A stretch of DNA of 64,000 nucleotides from Micrasema longulum (GCA_022494885.1 JAGVSM010000520.1:1-64000); one strand, 5' to 3'; positions 43,180 through 53,847 are shown, counted from the stretch's first letter. A program made the numbers and translations. The notes: generated by a model from the letters alone, not told the origin.

Positions 43180-43410
43180 AAGTTACACAGTTTAAACTCG
43201 CGCTGTGCCAGCAGGTACCCTGCAAGACATCGGACCCTCCCTGTGTGACGTCATTACGCTGCGTGTGGGGGTCTAAATTTGGGCATGTGTGAGCACAGCT
43301 CGCGCTCAGTTCAGTTATATCTCCGGAATAAGGTGGTCGATGTTACTAATCAATGTGTCTGCGGAGAGCTAAGAACGCGAGTTGGACGACGATATTACAA
43401 GAAATATAAA
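43180..43410. other. GC-rich patch of unknown nature
   Basis: Contains TGTGCCAGCAGGTACCCTGC, CCTGTGTGACGTCATTACGC, TGGGGGTCTAAATTTGGGCA and AGCTCGCGCTCAGTTCAGTT. Abrupt composition shift, no open frame, no match elsewhere in the window. It could be the end of an unrecognised repeat or a regulatory element. Confidence 0.35.
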
Positions 43411-43441
43411 ATTATCATTGGAAAGCAAAAAAAATGAGATA

Positions 43442-44410
43442 GGGTACACTGAGGCTATTTGGATCACTTTCAAATGTTTCCTTTAAAAAAATAAATACCA
43501 ATGCATATTTAAAAAAATAAATTACTAAATATTAAACGGTTGATATTTTTACATTTTGTTTTTCTATTGATAATCACGTAAAGTACACTAAAAATAAATA
43601 AAAAGAATCCTGAAAACCTCTTCACTGATCCGAATCACCACATATATACGTATGTGGTGATTCGGATCAGCAGTGGGTTAACTCGGATCAAACCCAATAA
43701 AATAGTTATATATGAAGAAAAAAATTAAATAACATCTTAGATATTAGAATACATAGCTAATGAACATATTATATGATTATTAAACCTTTTTTTCGTGATA
43801 TTTTTCGTGGCACCACTCTTTATAAGCAGAACACCAACCCCAATCTTTTTTTGGAGGATGCACAAAACCTTTATTGCATTTAACGCAAAACCATTCTCCT
43901 GAAGCTTCAGCCAACAAAAAAGGAGTTAGTGAAGATTTTTTTACTTTCCTGTGGTAATTTTCCCTATGAATTGTGATTTTTTGCGGTTTTTGGAGAGATC
44001 ATTTTTTATCTGCTTTGCATTAGAAACTTATATTTTCTAAAAAAAAAAACATAAAAATAAGTTTATTGTTAACTTTTATTCATTTCACTGTGTTTTTAAA
44101 TAGAAAAACATAATATTTCTATATAACTACATTGCTTACCTTTGCAAAAAAACACTAAGAACCCAGATAATAATATTAAATCAGCCTTTTATTTGATACC
44201 TAACTTGTTCGATCTTAATAAAGATCAATTTTTATTTGTCAAATCACTCCAACCTCTAATACCGGTAATTTTTTTACTACAAAATCCAATAAATGGCAGT
44301 TCTACGTTCAATTTTTTTTCATTGTTATTTTGTAACAATAGCCGAGATATAACTAATTTTCTTATCTTTATCCGAATAGCCGGCCTGATCCGAATAGCCT
44401 CGGTCTACCC
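43442..44410 (-). mobile_element. Pogo-like (Tc1/mariner superfamily) element, internally deleted
   Basis: The termini GGGTACACTGAGGCTATTTG (left) and GGGTAGACCGAGGCTATTCG (right, reversed) are inverted repeats, flanked on both sides by TA (43440-43441 and 44411-44412). Further GATCCGAAT motifs recur as subterminal repeats, including a hairpin at about 43626-43674. On the minus strand, 43975-43769 encodes the C-terminus of a transposase: HRENYHRKVKKSSLTPFLLA, EASGEWFCVKCNKGFVHPP, KKDWGWCSAYKEWCHEKYHE, then a stop. The pattern CxxC..PP..DW..C....W.HE matches the cysteine-rich tail of pogo-type transposases from family knowledge. The second C-x2-C is degraded (CSAY). The HTH and DDE domains are gone. 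969 bp. Confidence 0.85.
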
Positions 44411-44420
44411 TATCGTGAAA

Positions 44421-44672
44421 ATGCCGCGACTTAGGAATAGAAAGAAGACTTTAAAATCTAGAACTCCGAACAAAATGCGTGCACCAGGACTTACAAATGC
44501 AGGACGTTGTCAAATTCGTCGATTGCAGCAAAATGAATTGGGAAGAAGAAGTCAGAATACGTTCGTATTTGGATTGTGGAAGTGGAGCGCCCAGTACAAG
44601 TAGCGAGTGCGTACAACGTTTGGAGCAACCTAGCACTTCTTTTTGGATTTGGATTTGGAAAGTATAGGCGAC
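44421..44672 (+). other. Basic open frame next to the pogo-like element
   Basis: The first ATG after the right terminus opens a frame reading MPRLRNRKKTLKSRTPNKMR, APGLTNAGRCQIRRLQQNEL and a stop near 44603. Pogo transposases often start MPR-x-x-(R/K)-K, but this lies outside the TIR and has no helix-turn-helix that I can see. An overlapping frame (44479-44667) is equally open. Unrecognised and possibly chance. Confidence 0.25.
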
Positions 44673-46069
44673 AATAGACGATGAAAGAAACGAAAATTCC
44701 ATTGATATGCAGAATGACAATGCTGAGACTCAAACAAAAGAATCTCTCAATAACGAGAGTAACGTACGTAATTTCGCATTCACGAAATAAAGATCCGAAG
44801 GGAATATTAAGAATACTCACTGTATTTTTTTAAACCTAAACAATCTGCCGTCAAAAATTTCTATATCTGCGCTTTCAACAGTACCTATCTACATTTTGTA
44901 TAATCTACCCATTCTTGAGATCGGAATGAAAAACGACTTCACTTTACATTGCAGTGGCCTTTGTACCATCAGATGCAGATAATGGTTCGATGATTACGAT
45001 TATTTTTGTGTAGTAGGTACCTTCTTGCATAAGTATTGAAGAATATTTTTTTTAATGATTTTTTACTATATTGATGTAAGTTGTGAATTTCATTGATCAA
45101 TTTCCAACTTGCGTGATACTTATGGTCTCCTATTGCATTGTTAGCATTTTATGGTGTAAATTTAACGGTGTCGTAAGATACAGGAATGGCATATTATATA
45201 AAATCCGACCAAATGGAGGGAAAAAAGTAATCTCACTTTTACTACGCCCATAAAATGCAGATAAAATATTGGCAAATGAGATTTACGGTACAAGCTCTAG
45301 AACATCGTAGAAAAAGCCAGTTCTCCATAAAATTAAATAATATTACATTTATCTAGAATATTCAATAAGAATAAAAACAACATTATTTCGTAAAAAACTG
45401 ATTTTCAAGAGACAAAAACTACACATATCGTCTATCGTAATAATCGTAGAACGACGACGTATGTGATTTTTTTCAACTTTATACCAGAGCGGTTTAATTA
45501 AATTTTTTTTACTCTTGGTGCTACGATTTGATACGTACAAAAGTATACTATTTGATACTTGGGTTAGTTATATATATACTTTTATATTACTTATTTTCCA
45601 ATCCTGAAAAAAAAGCGCTTTTACAACCTTTTCGAAATGAAATATAAAAGATAGTCAATGCCACATTTTTTACACATCCGTTGTTGTTCTACGGTGTCGA
45701 CGAAATGTATGCAAAACATCGAATACTAGTTTTGAGGATATGTGTCTATTGGGTCTTCGAGTTCCTGTTGATAAAGTAAATAGGCACTCCCCATGCAACG
45801 GTTTGAAATTTGCAAACCCTCATTTAAACGGTTATAGTGCAATACGTTGCTACCCTAAAAAATAAGAAAATGATTTGAGAGTATGCAGAAGTCCAAAAAA
45901 TGTATCATTCGTATACCTACTAGCAAAGTTCCGTAACCCATGAAAATTGTTTGATTTAAAAGCAGTTTATTTTAAGATCATTGCTTCAAAAAATTGGGAC
46001 ACAATAAATGTCCAAACCCTCTTAAAAATACTTTCAACATCGGTAATGGTAAATACTTATTTTTGCGCG
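44673..46069. other. No gene supported
   Basis: AT-rich, no domain-bearing frame, no matched repeat. Confidence 0.45.
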
Positions 46070-46260
46070 CTTCTGGTCAAGCGCGCGTTGTCAGGTTCTG
46101 GTTGGGAGACACGTTGCGCGGGCGTCAGTCGCGCTTTAATACTCGTATACACGCGCCGCCATTTTCTTGTGCATTTGATTGCGCGCTTTTGTGTAGAGTT
46201 GAGGCACGTGACGAAGGCTGCTGGAAATTGGTTATTTACCCCGCCCGTATTATGTCTGTA
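46070..46260. promoter_or_regulatory. Short CpG-rich block, candidate regulatory element
   Basis: CpG-dense sequence with ACGCGCCGCCATTTTCTTGT near 46151 (YY1/Pho-like core), a CACGTG E-box near 46205, and several GCGCGC steps. The overlapping frames 45947-46384 and 45994-46263 have no domain and contradict each other. The role is inferred only. Confidence 0.35.
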
Positions 46261-46689
46261 TAATACATCCTACTTTACCTTTGCGAATCGTGGCACCTCA
46301 CTAGGGCCCACAACTACAAACTATTGCATTTTGAGAATTTGTGTCAAAGTAAAATTTTGGGTTAGCAGTGCTTTGACTTTGTGAGGAATGAAGAAACAAT
46401 CAAAGGGACGCAGCAACTTAGGACGCAGTAATCAAGCGGAGGCTATACTGTTGGTCTGGCTATAAAAATACTGCGAATGCTTCCTGAGAGAGCCTTAACA
46501 ATGCTTGTCTACTTGAAAATGCATTATGTTCTTGAGGTCCTGGACGTTCACTGTTGACTGATCGTTCAATTCATGTCAAAACTATGGGGCTTGAACCTGA
46601 ATTGGGTTGATGGACAAGAGTTAGCATCCCGCAGCGAGGCCTGGAGGCTCTTTGTGGACACTTTTTTTTTTCAAAGATAAATTTTTGAG

Positions 46690-46852
46690 TACTTATTATT
46701 AACTCAAATACTTAAATTTTGGACCATTTCCTAGAAGTCTTAAATAACTTGTGCTGGAAAAATGAATATCGAGTTGTGGTAGAGTAGGATTTGAACCTCA
46801 GACCTTTGGCCCGTGAGTTCACAATACTACCACGGGACCACAACCCGGTTTT
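46690..46852 (-). repeat. tRNA-derived SINE, family 2
   Basis: Minus strand: CCGGGTTGTGGTCCCGTGGT, AGGTTCAAATCCTACTCTAC, CACAACTCGATATTCATTTT, then an AT-rich tail. The head is well preserved. Confidence 0.75.
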
Positions 46853-47096
46853 AACACTATATGCACAAACTAGAGATATGAAACATAATGTTCCAACTAG
46901 GTAGTGGATATGGAGTGATGATGATAATAATATGTAAGTCTTACGAATCCAAATTTAATGCAATGTTTAGATCATGTAAATTCTGCTGGATATAAAATTT
47001 GACATAAAATAATAATCAAAGAAACGTAGAGGTATGTATAAGAATGTGAATTTTATGCATTCGATTTCTCACTTATTGATATAATGCAGTGTTTTT

Positions 47097-47361
47097 TAAC
47101 CTTTTAGAATACGCGAACCTTTAATGAGTAGAAAAATAGCTTACGACCCGCCCTTTCTTTCCTCATGAACAATTTTTGCCTTGCTTGAGGAGGTCGCAGT
47201 CACGAGCAATACAAAGGTAAAAAAAAAATGGGGGAGCGGGGTCGCGCCAGATTTTTTAAAGATCTGGCGCAATCCACACCCCCCTAGAATGACAGTTTTT
47301 CATCCCTCACTTTCTACTTTTGCCTTGCTTGTGCCTTCGACTTACAGGTTGAAAAACACTG
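47097..47361. mobile_element. hAT-type MITE, family M3, copy 2
   Basis: Left CAGTGTTTTTTAACCTTTTA; reversed right CAGTGTTTTTCAACCTGTAA. Flanks ATATAATG and ATAGAAGG (6 of 8 match). Interior shared with 23490-23725: GAGTAGAAAAATAGCTTACG, TTTTGCCTTGCTTG and CTTGTGCCTTCG. An internal hairpin GCGCCAGATTTTTTAAAGAT then CTGGCGC lies at about 47244-47270. Non-coding, 265 bp. Confidence 0.8.
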
Positions 47362-47534
47362 ATAGAAGGAAATCGAAATAATTCAATGAGCTATATTCGG
47401 TCATAAAAAATATATTGGTTGCCAATCAGCATTTTACTTAATACTCAAGGTCTGAAATGGATTTGTTTTTTTTTTCAACGACAGAAGCACTTTTTCAAGC
47501 ATTAAAACCGTTATTTTAAATCACTAATTTTAAA

Positions 47535-47870
47535 CACAATATTTTGAGTTCGTCCAAATTTTTGTAGACAAGGAATGGATTCAACTCCCTGGGGAGCTGT
47601 TAATATTAATATACTACAACATAGATGAAGAACATTTTAGAGAAGGTAATACAGAAGTCTAGGTATCTAAAGGGCTTATGACCTGTCATTGGCTGGTTTA
47701 AGTAGACACTTTACAAACTACGTAACATTCACCATTCTGGCCGTATTTAAACCTCTATATTCCTTCCATTCTTTCATCCGTTGATGTTTGTGAAGTTAAA
47801 GAGCTGAAACCTTTATTTATGCGGGTGAGGTTCTTGTAATTGAATTATTTCACCTACATACTAAAAATTG
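47535..47870 (+). repeat. R3 interspersed repeat, full-length reference copy
   Basis: Begins ATATTTTGAGTTCGTCCAAA, then TTGTAGACAAGGAATGGATT, CTCCCTGGGGAGCTG, ACTACAACATAGATGAAGAA, CATTTTAGAGAAGG, GACCTGTCATTGGCTGGTTT, AAGTAGACACTTTACAAAC, GTAACATTCACCATTCTGGC, TCATCCGTTGATGTTTGTGA, AGTTAAAGAGCTGAAACCTT and ends ATTGAATTATTTCACCTAC. About 335 bp with no open frame, no tRNA-like head and no A-rich tail. Superfamily unknown. Confidence 0.85.
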
Positions 47871-47929
47871 AAAATGAAAATGTTATTTTTTCTATTTCTA
47901 TACTTCTTCATGGACCAGGTGGAGATATC

Positions 47930-48115
47930 TACAGTATTTTGAGTTTGTCCAAATTTTTGTAGAAAAGGACAGGATTTAACTCCCTGGGGAGCTGTAAATA
48001 TTAACATACTACAACAGAGACGTAGAACATTTTAGTGAAGGTAATATACTAGTCTAAGTATCTACAGAGCTTATGACCTGTCATTGGCTGGTTTAAGTGG
48101 CCACTTTACACAAAA
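47930..48115 (+). repeat. R3 interspersed repeat, 5' half
   Basis: AGTATTTTGAGTTTGTCCAA, CTCCCTGGGGAGCTGTAA, CTACAACAGAGACGTAGAAC, GACCTGTCATTGGCTGGTTT, AAGTGGCCACTTTACACA, then stops at an A run. Direct repeat of the previous copy. Confidence 0.88.
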
Positions 48116-48134
48116 AAATAATTCAAGCGCTGCC

Positions 48135-48375
48135 TTGTATGTAGGTGAAATAATTCAATGAGATACTTACCCGCATAAATAATGGTTTCAGCTCGTTAAC
48201 TTCACAAACATCAATATATGAAAGAATTGAAATACGGGCAGAATGGTGAATGTTACACAGTGTGTAAAGTGCACTTAAAACAGCCAATGGCAGGTCATAA
48301 GCCCTGTAGATGCCTAGACTTCTATATTACCTTATCTAAAATGTTCTTCATCTCTGTTTTAATATGTCAACACTT
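48135..48375 (-). repeat. R3 interspersed repeat, inverted relative to its neighbours
   Basis: GTAGGTGAAATAATTCAATG, GCATAAATAATGGTTTCAGC, GGGCAGAATGGTGAATGTTA, CACAGTGTGTAAAGTGCACT, CCAATGGCAGGTCATAAGCC, GATGCCTAGACTTCTATATT. Together with 47535-48115 it forms an inverted pair able to make a long hairpin. Confidence 0.88.
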
Positions 48376-48670
48376 ATTTTATATTTAATTACCTTACTGT
48401 CCCTAATTATGAAGTTTTCATTTCTAAATTATACCTTGATAAGAAAGCACCTAGTAGCTAAGAAACTGGTCGGTTAGTGAAAAAACAATAAGTGATCATG
48501 ATACAAAATGCTTTTATTCAAATTTTAATTATAAAAATTTACGATTTTTAAAATTTTTGCATTTTAAAAAGTACTTCCGATGTTTGTCAGCCATTAAAAT
48601 CTTTAAGAATAATAGTTTATTTAGATAAACAAGAATAACGATTCTAGTGATCATCTTTTAATATTTTACT

Positions 48671-48799
48671 ATGGAAATAAAAAACGAGTGATACTTTAAT
48701 CTGGATATTATCAATACTAGATATTCCAAATTTGTGGATTTAAGTATCACTAGTACAATAATATCCAGATTAAAGTAACATTCGTGTTTTATTTCTATA
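48671..48799. repeat. 130-bp palindrome (hairpin MITE)
   Basis: Left ATGGAAATAAAAAACGAGTG then ATACTTTAATCTGGATATTA; the reversed right end is ATAGAAATAAAACACGAATG then TTACTTTAATCTGGATATTA. The two arms meet near 48735. No coding content, since the 60-codon minus frame here is an artefact. Confidence 0.85.
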
Positions 48800-49660
48800 A
48801 TAAATAACAATGAACTTCCATCAAGAATTTTCACAAACACACTAAAATCTTTTTATATATTAATAAAAGTTGCGGAAACAATTATAACTTCGAATATTTT
48901 AAAGAAGCGAAGAAATCATCCTTTGTACTTTAGCTCAATTACACTTTTGACAGAATACGTGCAACTGACTTTTTGTTTCAAATTTAATCGAAATTTTTTA
49001 CCCTGGTGGCGACGTTTTAAAATAAATTATAATGGCCAGTATGTTTACAGTAAAATAAACTAGTTGCAGAGTGATACACCTGTATGAAATCAGATATGTA
49101 GCAGATCGTCTACATTGGGGGGGCCTGTAGGGTTTAAAAAAATAAAACTCATGTAGGTGTTGAGCCACGCTTTATTAAAAACACGCTGCTTTCGTATTTT
49201 TTTTATACTTGGCCTAAAAAATACAACACACAATATCTAAAAGCAAAATATATTTGAGTCCATCGTAAAATATTTTGAATAATGCATTCTAGTTGGCCAA
49301 CCTCCATAACGCCACCAATCCATCATGGCTGACCTCCAGCCGACTTACAGGGCTTCTCAATTTGGCACATCCCCCATTTTCATAGTAATACATAAACATG
49401 TATTAATAAATGCCTGCAAAACATTCTTTGCTCTTATACATAAATATGTTGCAGTGATTGTACAAATAACCCGTTCGATTTCTGAATTAATTCCAATGAA
49501 AATACAAAATATTGTGTATTTTGTTTGTACTAAAGGAATTATTTGAAATAAAAAAAACAAATAAAGGGAAATTAAGGGCTCAAATTTTGTTAGGGCCGTG
49601 GTGGTGCATATTTTGCTGGAAAATATGTTCATATAAAATGCCGTGTAATGCCGCAGTTGC
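48800..49660. other. No gene supported
   Basis: AT-rich; frames 49325-49546 and 49357-49662 overlap on opposite strands and have no domain. Confidence 0.4.
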
Positions 49661-49664
49661 ATTC

Positions 49665-50150
49665 CATCAGCAACACTACCAATAGTCCTACTCCCTAGCG
49701 TCCATGAGTGGTCTCTTTGGCCCCGCGAGCCCTGGGCAATGTGGCCACTGGCATTAACATCAGTGCCATAGCAGAAAGGGAGAGGATGAATGGCGAGTGT
49801 CCGGCGCCATAAAACGGGACCCCTCCAGCTAAGGGAAGTTCCACCGAAGAAGGCAACGGGAAACCACTTCGGTCAATAATTCCCAGGATATCACTATGAA
49901 GAGAAACCGAACAATGGCCCCGAGTCCCGGGTGGTCCTTAAATGGACCAGGGGTGCGAAGAATCTCCCGGCTTGACATAGTGGACGAAAAGGGGTCGGAA
50001 GAAAACAGCTTTCCTGGCTTCGAAACATCCGAGCATGAACCGGGATTAGAACTGTGGAGGAGCTGTTTTGCACTGCTCAGGATAGAAGCTTTCCCTCAAG
50101 TGATCGTCAACGTCAGGGGGACCCGACATGACACGTGATGAATAAGAAGA
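49665..50150 (+). other. GC-rich segment, possible LINE 5' region
   Basis: GC-rich island with GAAGAAGGCAACGGGAAACC near 49845 and CACTTCGGTCAATAATTCCC, a phrase that I associate with the leader of RTE-type insect LINEs. An open frame from 49896 reads MKRNRTMAPSPGWSLNGPGV, RRISRLDIVDEKGSEENSFP over 80 codons with a stop before any endonuclease motif. Probably the 5' UTR and start of a truncated LINE rather than a host exon. Alternative: a host CpG block. Confidence 0.4.
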
Positions 50151-50254
50151 AAAAATAACCTTAACCATTAAATTAATTACTAACGTTTATTTTTAATGAA
50201 CACTAGCTTTTAAACTGATAGTAAATGGATAAATTCAAGTGTTTTATTATTTTT

Positions 50255-50518
50255 ATCATCATCATTCCCTTTCCACACCTAAAGGTGCATAGGACACTGC
50301 ATTTGTACACCAATCGTAATGTATCTTGATCATTTTTTTCACACGAAGGTAAAATGATTTAATTTTACGCTTCAGGTACCAGTTCAGGGACTATAAAATA
50401 TTCTTGTTTAAAAACACCATTTTAAAGAAATATTTCATGTCAACCATGTTAGGAATTGAACCCAATCGACCTCTTGCATGGTAGGAAAACTTACTGACCA
50501 CTACACTACGAGGCAGAC
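50255..50518 (-). repeat. tRNA-derived SINE, family 1
   Basis: Minus strand: tail ATCATCATCATTCCCTTTCC (as read on plus), body CAGGTACCAGTTCAGGGACT, AAATATTTCATGTCAACCAT, B-box relic AGGAATTGAACCC, and CTCTTGCATGGTAGG. Full length. Confidence 0.85.
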
Positions 50519-50737
50519 AGTTTTTATTTGATATAATAAATGTTTATTCCATCCACTTAATTCAATATTAGTGGAATATATTTGAAACTTGCCTAGAGTT
50601 TAAAATGACTACAGGAATTCGCTTGGAAACAAACGAACCGGCTAAAACTCAACGAAGAAGTTTAGCGTTCTTTTATTTGTTAATATGCTATTGAACTAAA
50701 CATTTTTTTTTCAAATTTTATGTGTCGTATTTTTAGC

Positions 50738-50925
50738 GCTATGATTTTTTAAAGTTTTGTATTTATGAAATTACTCCGCTTGTGACGTTTCGTGTTCTAT
50801 TTGGTTTCTTTTCGGTCAGTTCTGCCGATTGGTCCATGGACATACTGAAAACCGGGAATCTTTCACAATTGAATTATCATTGGTTGATTCATATGCTTTA
50901 ATGACGTCGTTCAAAGTAGTTCGTT
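50738..50925 (-). repeat. M1-like interior copy
   Basis: TTCGGTCAGTTCTGCCGATT, ATCATTGGTTGATTCATATG and AATGACGTCGTTCAAAGTAG match the reverse of 10684-10862 at roughly 80 percent. A homologous interior without the M1 termini. Confidence 0.7.
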
Positions 50926-51259
50926 TTTTTTTTTTTTTTAAATATCCGTTTTTAATAAACTGTCAAACAATGTAATTCTTTGATTTTTATAAAAACATTT
51001 TGTAAATGACAAAAAAACATTATTTGTAGTACGTCTAAATCTTTAAAGAAAAGTTAAGGATTAAATGATATTGGGAGTTTATCAAGATTAACAGAAAATG
51101 TTGATTCAAACTACTGGTTGAAGAAGAAACGTAACCTTTTAATTTATCGGATAAAATACATAGGTAGTTGCTGAAAAAATGTTAGAAACTAAAAAATGTT
51201 TTCAGGTTTTATTAAAGTAAATTTAATACTAGGTAGAATCTCTCTCACATTAATTAAGG

Positions 51260-51425
51260 TTTTAGTTCTTTTATTTGACAAAAATCAACAGAGAACAGAT
51301 TTATTCAAATATTAATGTTTGAATAATTCTTAGTGAATGTTACAAGTGTGTTAATTGATATTTGTTTGGTATTCAGTTCAGTTTATTTTATTAAATCAGC
51401 TAATGACCTGTCAAAAATATCAACG
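51260..51425 (-). repeat. R3 interspersed repeat, badly decayed
   Basis: TTTGACAAAAATCAACAGAG, TTAGTGAATGTTACAAGTGT and GCTAATGACCTGTC. Recognisable at the edges only. Confidence 0.4.
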
Positions 51426-51429
51426 TCAA

Positions 51430-52380
51430 GACTCCTTACACTCCCATCTCAAAAAAATCCTTATCTCGTAGTTGAGATAATAAAAAGCCAAAAATATACG
51501 TTTCGACCACTGAGTGGCTTCGACGCAACAAAAACATTGCTTTCGTTGGAGCTAGGAAAGTTATAGGAGCTCCGACGCCAGTTGGAGATAGCGGAAGAAA
51601 CGATGCGGATGTTCGGTGTGTATTTAGTACATAATATGGTACCCGCTTTGATTCCAATATTTTTTTTGCGTATTGTTATCCTACTCTTACAACATACTTA
51701 CGTATTAACGACTCCTTTAACATGTGCAGTAGGTTTGCATACTCTCGCATTCCAACGCGATGCATTTCTGACATCTTGTGACCACCCGCGCTTACCCCAT
51801 GTCCCGCGAGACCCCAAATTTTTCATCCCCCTTAATTTTGGCCTTTTTAAGGCAGATTCCTAGATCCAGAAGTCATAATAATCCGGGTCTTCTTTTACCA
51901 TTTTGCTTACCTACCTTCTTGGTTCTCTCTGGTAAAGGCACCTACCGAAGGATCCCCTCGTTTAATCAGTCTGCTTTCCTTGTTTGAAACTCTTTGGTGA
52001 TAGGGGACGTCTTGGGTTTCGCTCGTTAGATCATGTTATACTGATTGGTCTTTGCCACCTAGTCACTTACCTTATTTGGTCCAACCGAGTACTTTGGCCA
52101 GATGTATAATCTGATTACTCGGATTCCAGTACTTGATCCCTGGTACCTTCTCAGTGAAGTATGAATGCTGGCTGTTAGGCTCTTTCGCCAACTTATAAAT
52201 ACAGTGCGAGACATCAGTTCTAGGAAGAGATAGTTCAGCTGTCCGAAGCATCAAGTGTTTTGGCCACCCGGAACCATAAATCAACCCAGTGCCGTGTACA
52301 ATAACTCCACCGAATCTCAACCTGTAAAGTGAGTGCTTGTCAAACCGTGTAACCAACGATGTTGTATTTCTTTATTTTCC
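51430..52380 (-). other. Non-repetitive patch with coding-like frames, unrecognised
   Basis: The region is less AT-rich than its surroundings and is not matched elsewhere in the window. The best frame is 52356-52072 (95 codons, minus): MVTRFDKHSLYRLRFGGVIV, HGTGLIYGSGWPKHLMLRTA, ELSLPRTDVSHCIYKLAKEP, then SYFTEKVPGIKYWNPSNQII. It has a natural composition but no domain that I recognise, and no obvious splice sites. Shorter frames on either strand (51582-51863, 51778-51987, 51436-51657) contradict each other. It could be an old transposon or virus-like relic, a pseudogene or a real exon. Confidence 0.3.
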
Positions 52381-52789
52381 TAGTGCTTGCAATGTATGTA
52401 TTGTATGAACTGAATCAATAAATATATTTGAAATATAACTAGACGTGTTAAAATGTTTCAATGAAAACTTGGGCACTTCTCGTGCAGTACTTACACAATT
52501 TGGACAAACACAATTATAATACCAGACAACAATAACACTACCACATTGGAAAAGCAAAAACACATTTATGACAGTTAGAAATACTATACAACCGAGAATA
52601 CTGGTAGGTGCACTAGAAGTAAGGATTTTTTTTTTTTAACAATTCACTGACCAACTTTGAAATGCACTCACCTATACCCAGTATACATAGGTTAGTAAAT
52701 CAATATAAACAAATATTCGATATTTTTAAAACCAATTCTGTTCATGAATTAAAACGTATTCTCACTCGTTATTTTTAGAAAAGTAATGT
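52381..52789. other. No gene supported
   Basis: AT-rich with a T run at 52628. Nothing recognised. Confidence 0.45.
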
Positions 52790-53330
52790 ATTTTTTTTTT
52801 TTAATATATAGTTAAATTTAACTTTGTTTCCTTTATATTTTAAATTTAACTTTATTTCCTAGTGATTTTTTATTTCTTTATTTTAACATATTAGACATAA
52901 CTTAAATTGTACATTGTGGTTTAATTGCCTAATGGCAACTTTTTCCAACCAACTGATGATAACGATTTCACCAAATAAAGGTATTTCTTATATTTCTCTA
53001 AAAAACTTATAATTTATAAAGTACTAATGTTGTATTTTTTAAAATTATTTTTATCATCTAGTTATTCTCAACTTTATTGTGTTTTATTTTTATTTGGAAC
53101 ATAAAATTTTCTCATGGTTATTGTTATCTTTTATTTAGTGATGTTATGTTTCTTTTCTACTTTTTTTTTGTATTATATGTTCACTAAATTGTTTGGTTTT
53201 AATTATTCTATTGTTTCATAATATGAATATAATGTAATGCATAATTATTGTGCACTGCTGTGATTATTTATGTAAAAAAAAATGTAAAAGGTTCTTTAAA
53301 CCGTTTATGAATATAAATAAATAAATACTA
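52790..53330 (+). repeat. LINE 3' UTR and A-rich tail (family T2)
   Basis: TGTACATTGTGGTTTAATTG, CCTAATGGCAACTTTTTCC, later AAATGTAAAAGGTTCTTTAA and the tail ATGAATATAAATAAATAAAT. Coding part absent. Shares text with 36955-37150. Confidence 0.55.
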
Positions 53331-53334
53331 CATT

Positions 53335-53545
53335 GACTTACCACTTGAACAATTAAAGTGCAGACAAATTTAAAACCAACCTGAAAAAGCACTTGATAAC
53401 TCCACTAACCAGACGAGACATTACACTCTTACGTTACCCTGACGGGTATTTTAAAATAATAAATAAATTCAAAACATATTCATATAGAAATTATATAACA
53501 GCAATAGTAAATCAGGAGGCTCATAAAGCGTTCCAAAAATAAACT
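53335..53545 (+). pseudogene. LINE extreme C-terminal fragment
   Basis: The plus frames give LPLEQLKCRQ and, one frame over, FKTNLKKHLITPLTRRDITL, LRYPDGYFKIINKFK. LP..I/L.......FK..LK.HLI is the usual end of Jockey/CR1-like LINE proteins. It lies immediately after another LINE tail, so two relics abut. Confidence 0.5.
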
Positions 53546-53847
53546 TTGCGAGTTTCTGAACTGACAGCTTTAGATGAACTTATTTGCAAACTTTTAATAG
53601 TGAACATTCTACCAGGAAAAGCGCCATGGTCGCTATTCCTGGAATTCATTTGAAATGATATTCAGTCAGCAATATTTATTTTCCTGTCTTCCATTAACAA
53701 TTGTGAATTTAGTCGACAAAGAAAATATATTTATAATATTTCGTTGTAATTAAAAAAATTAATTATACAACTTTAACAAATAGATCGAGTCTACTGACGT
53801 TTCTTGGTGAAACTGCATTTAAATTATAATAATAAAAATACGTTAAT

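Noticed and set aside
44142..44603. 153-codon frame starting at a TTG
   Set aside because: It begins inside the pogo-like element, runs through its right terminus and changes character at the boundary. Not a single gene.
45947..46384. 145-codon plus frame
   Set aside because: Another frame (45994-46263) is also open over the same CpG-rich block, and neither shows a domain.
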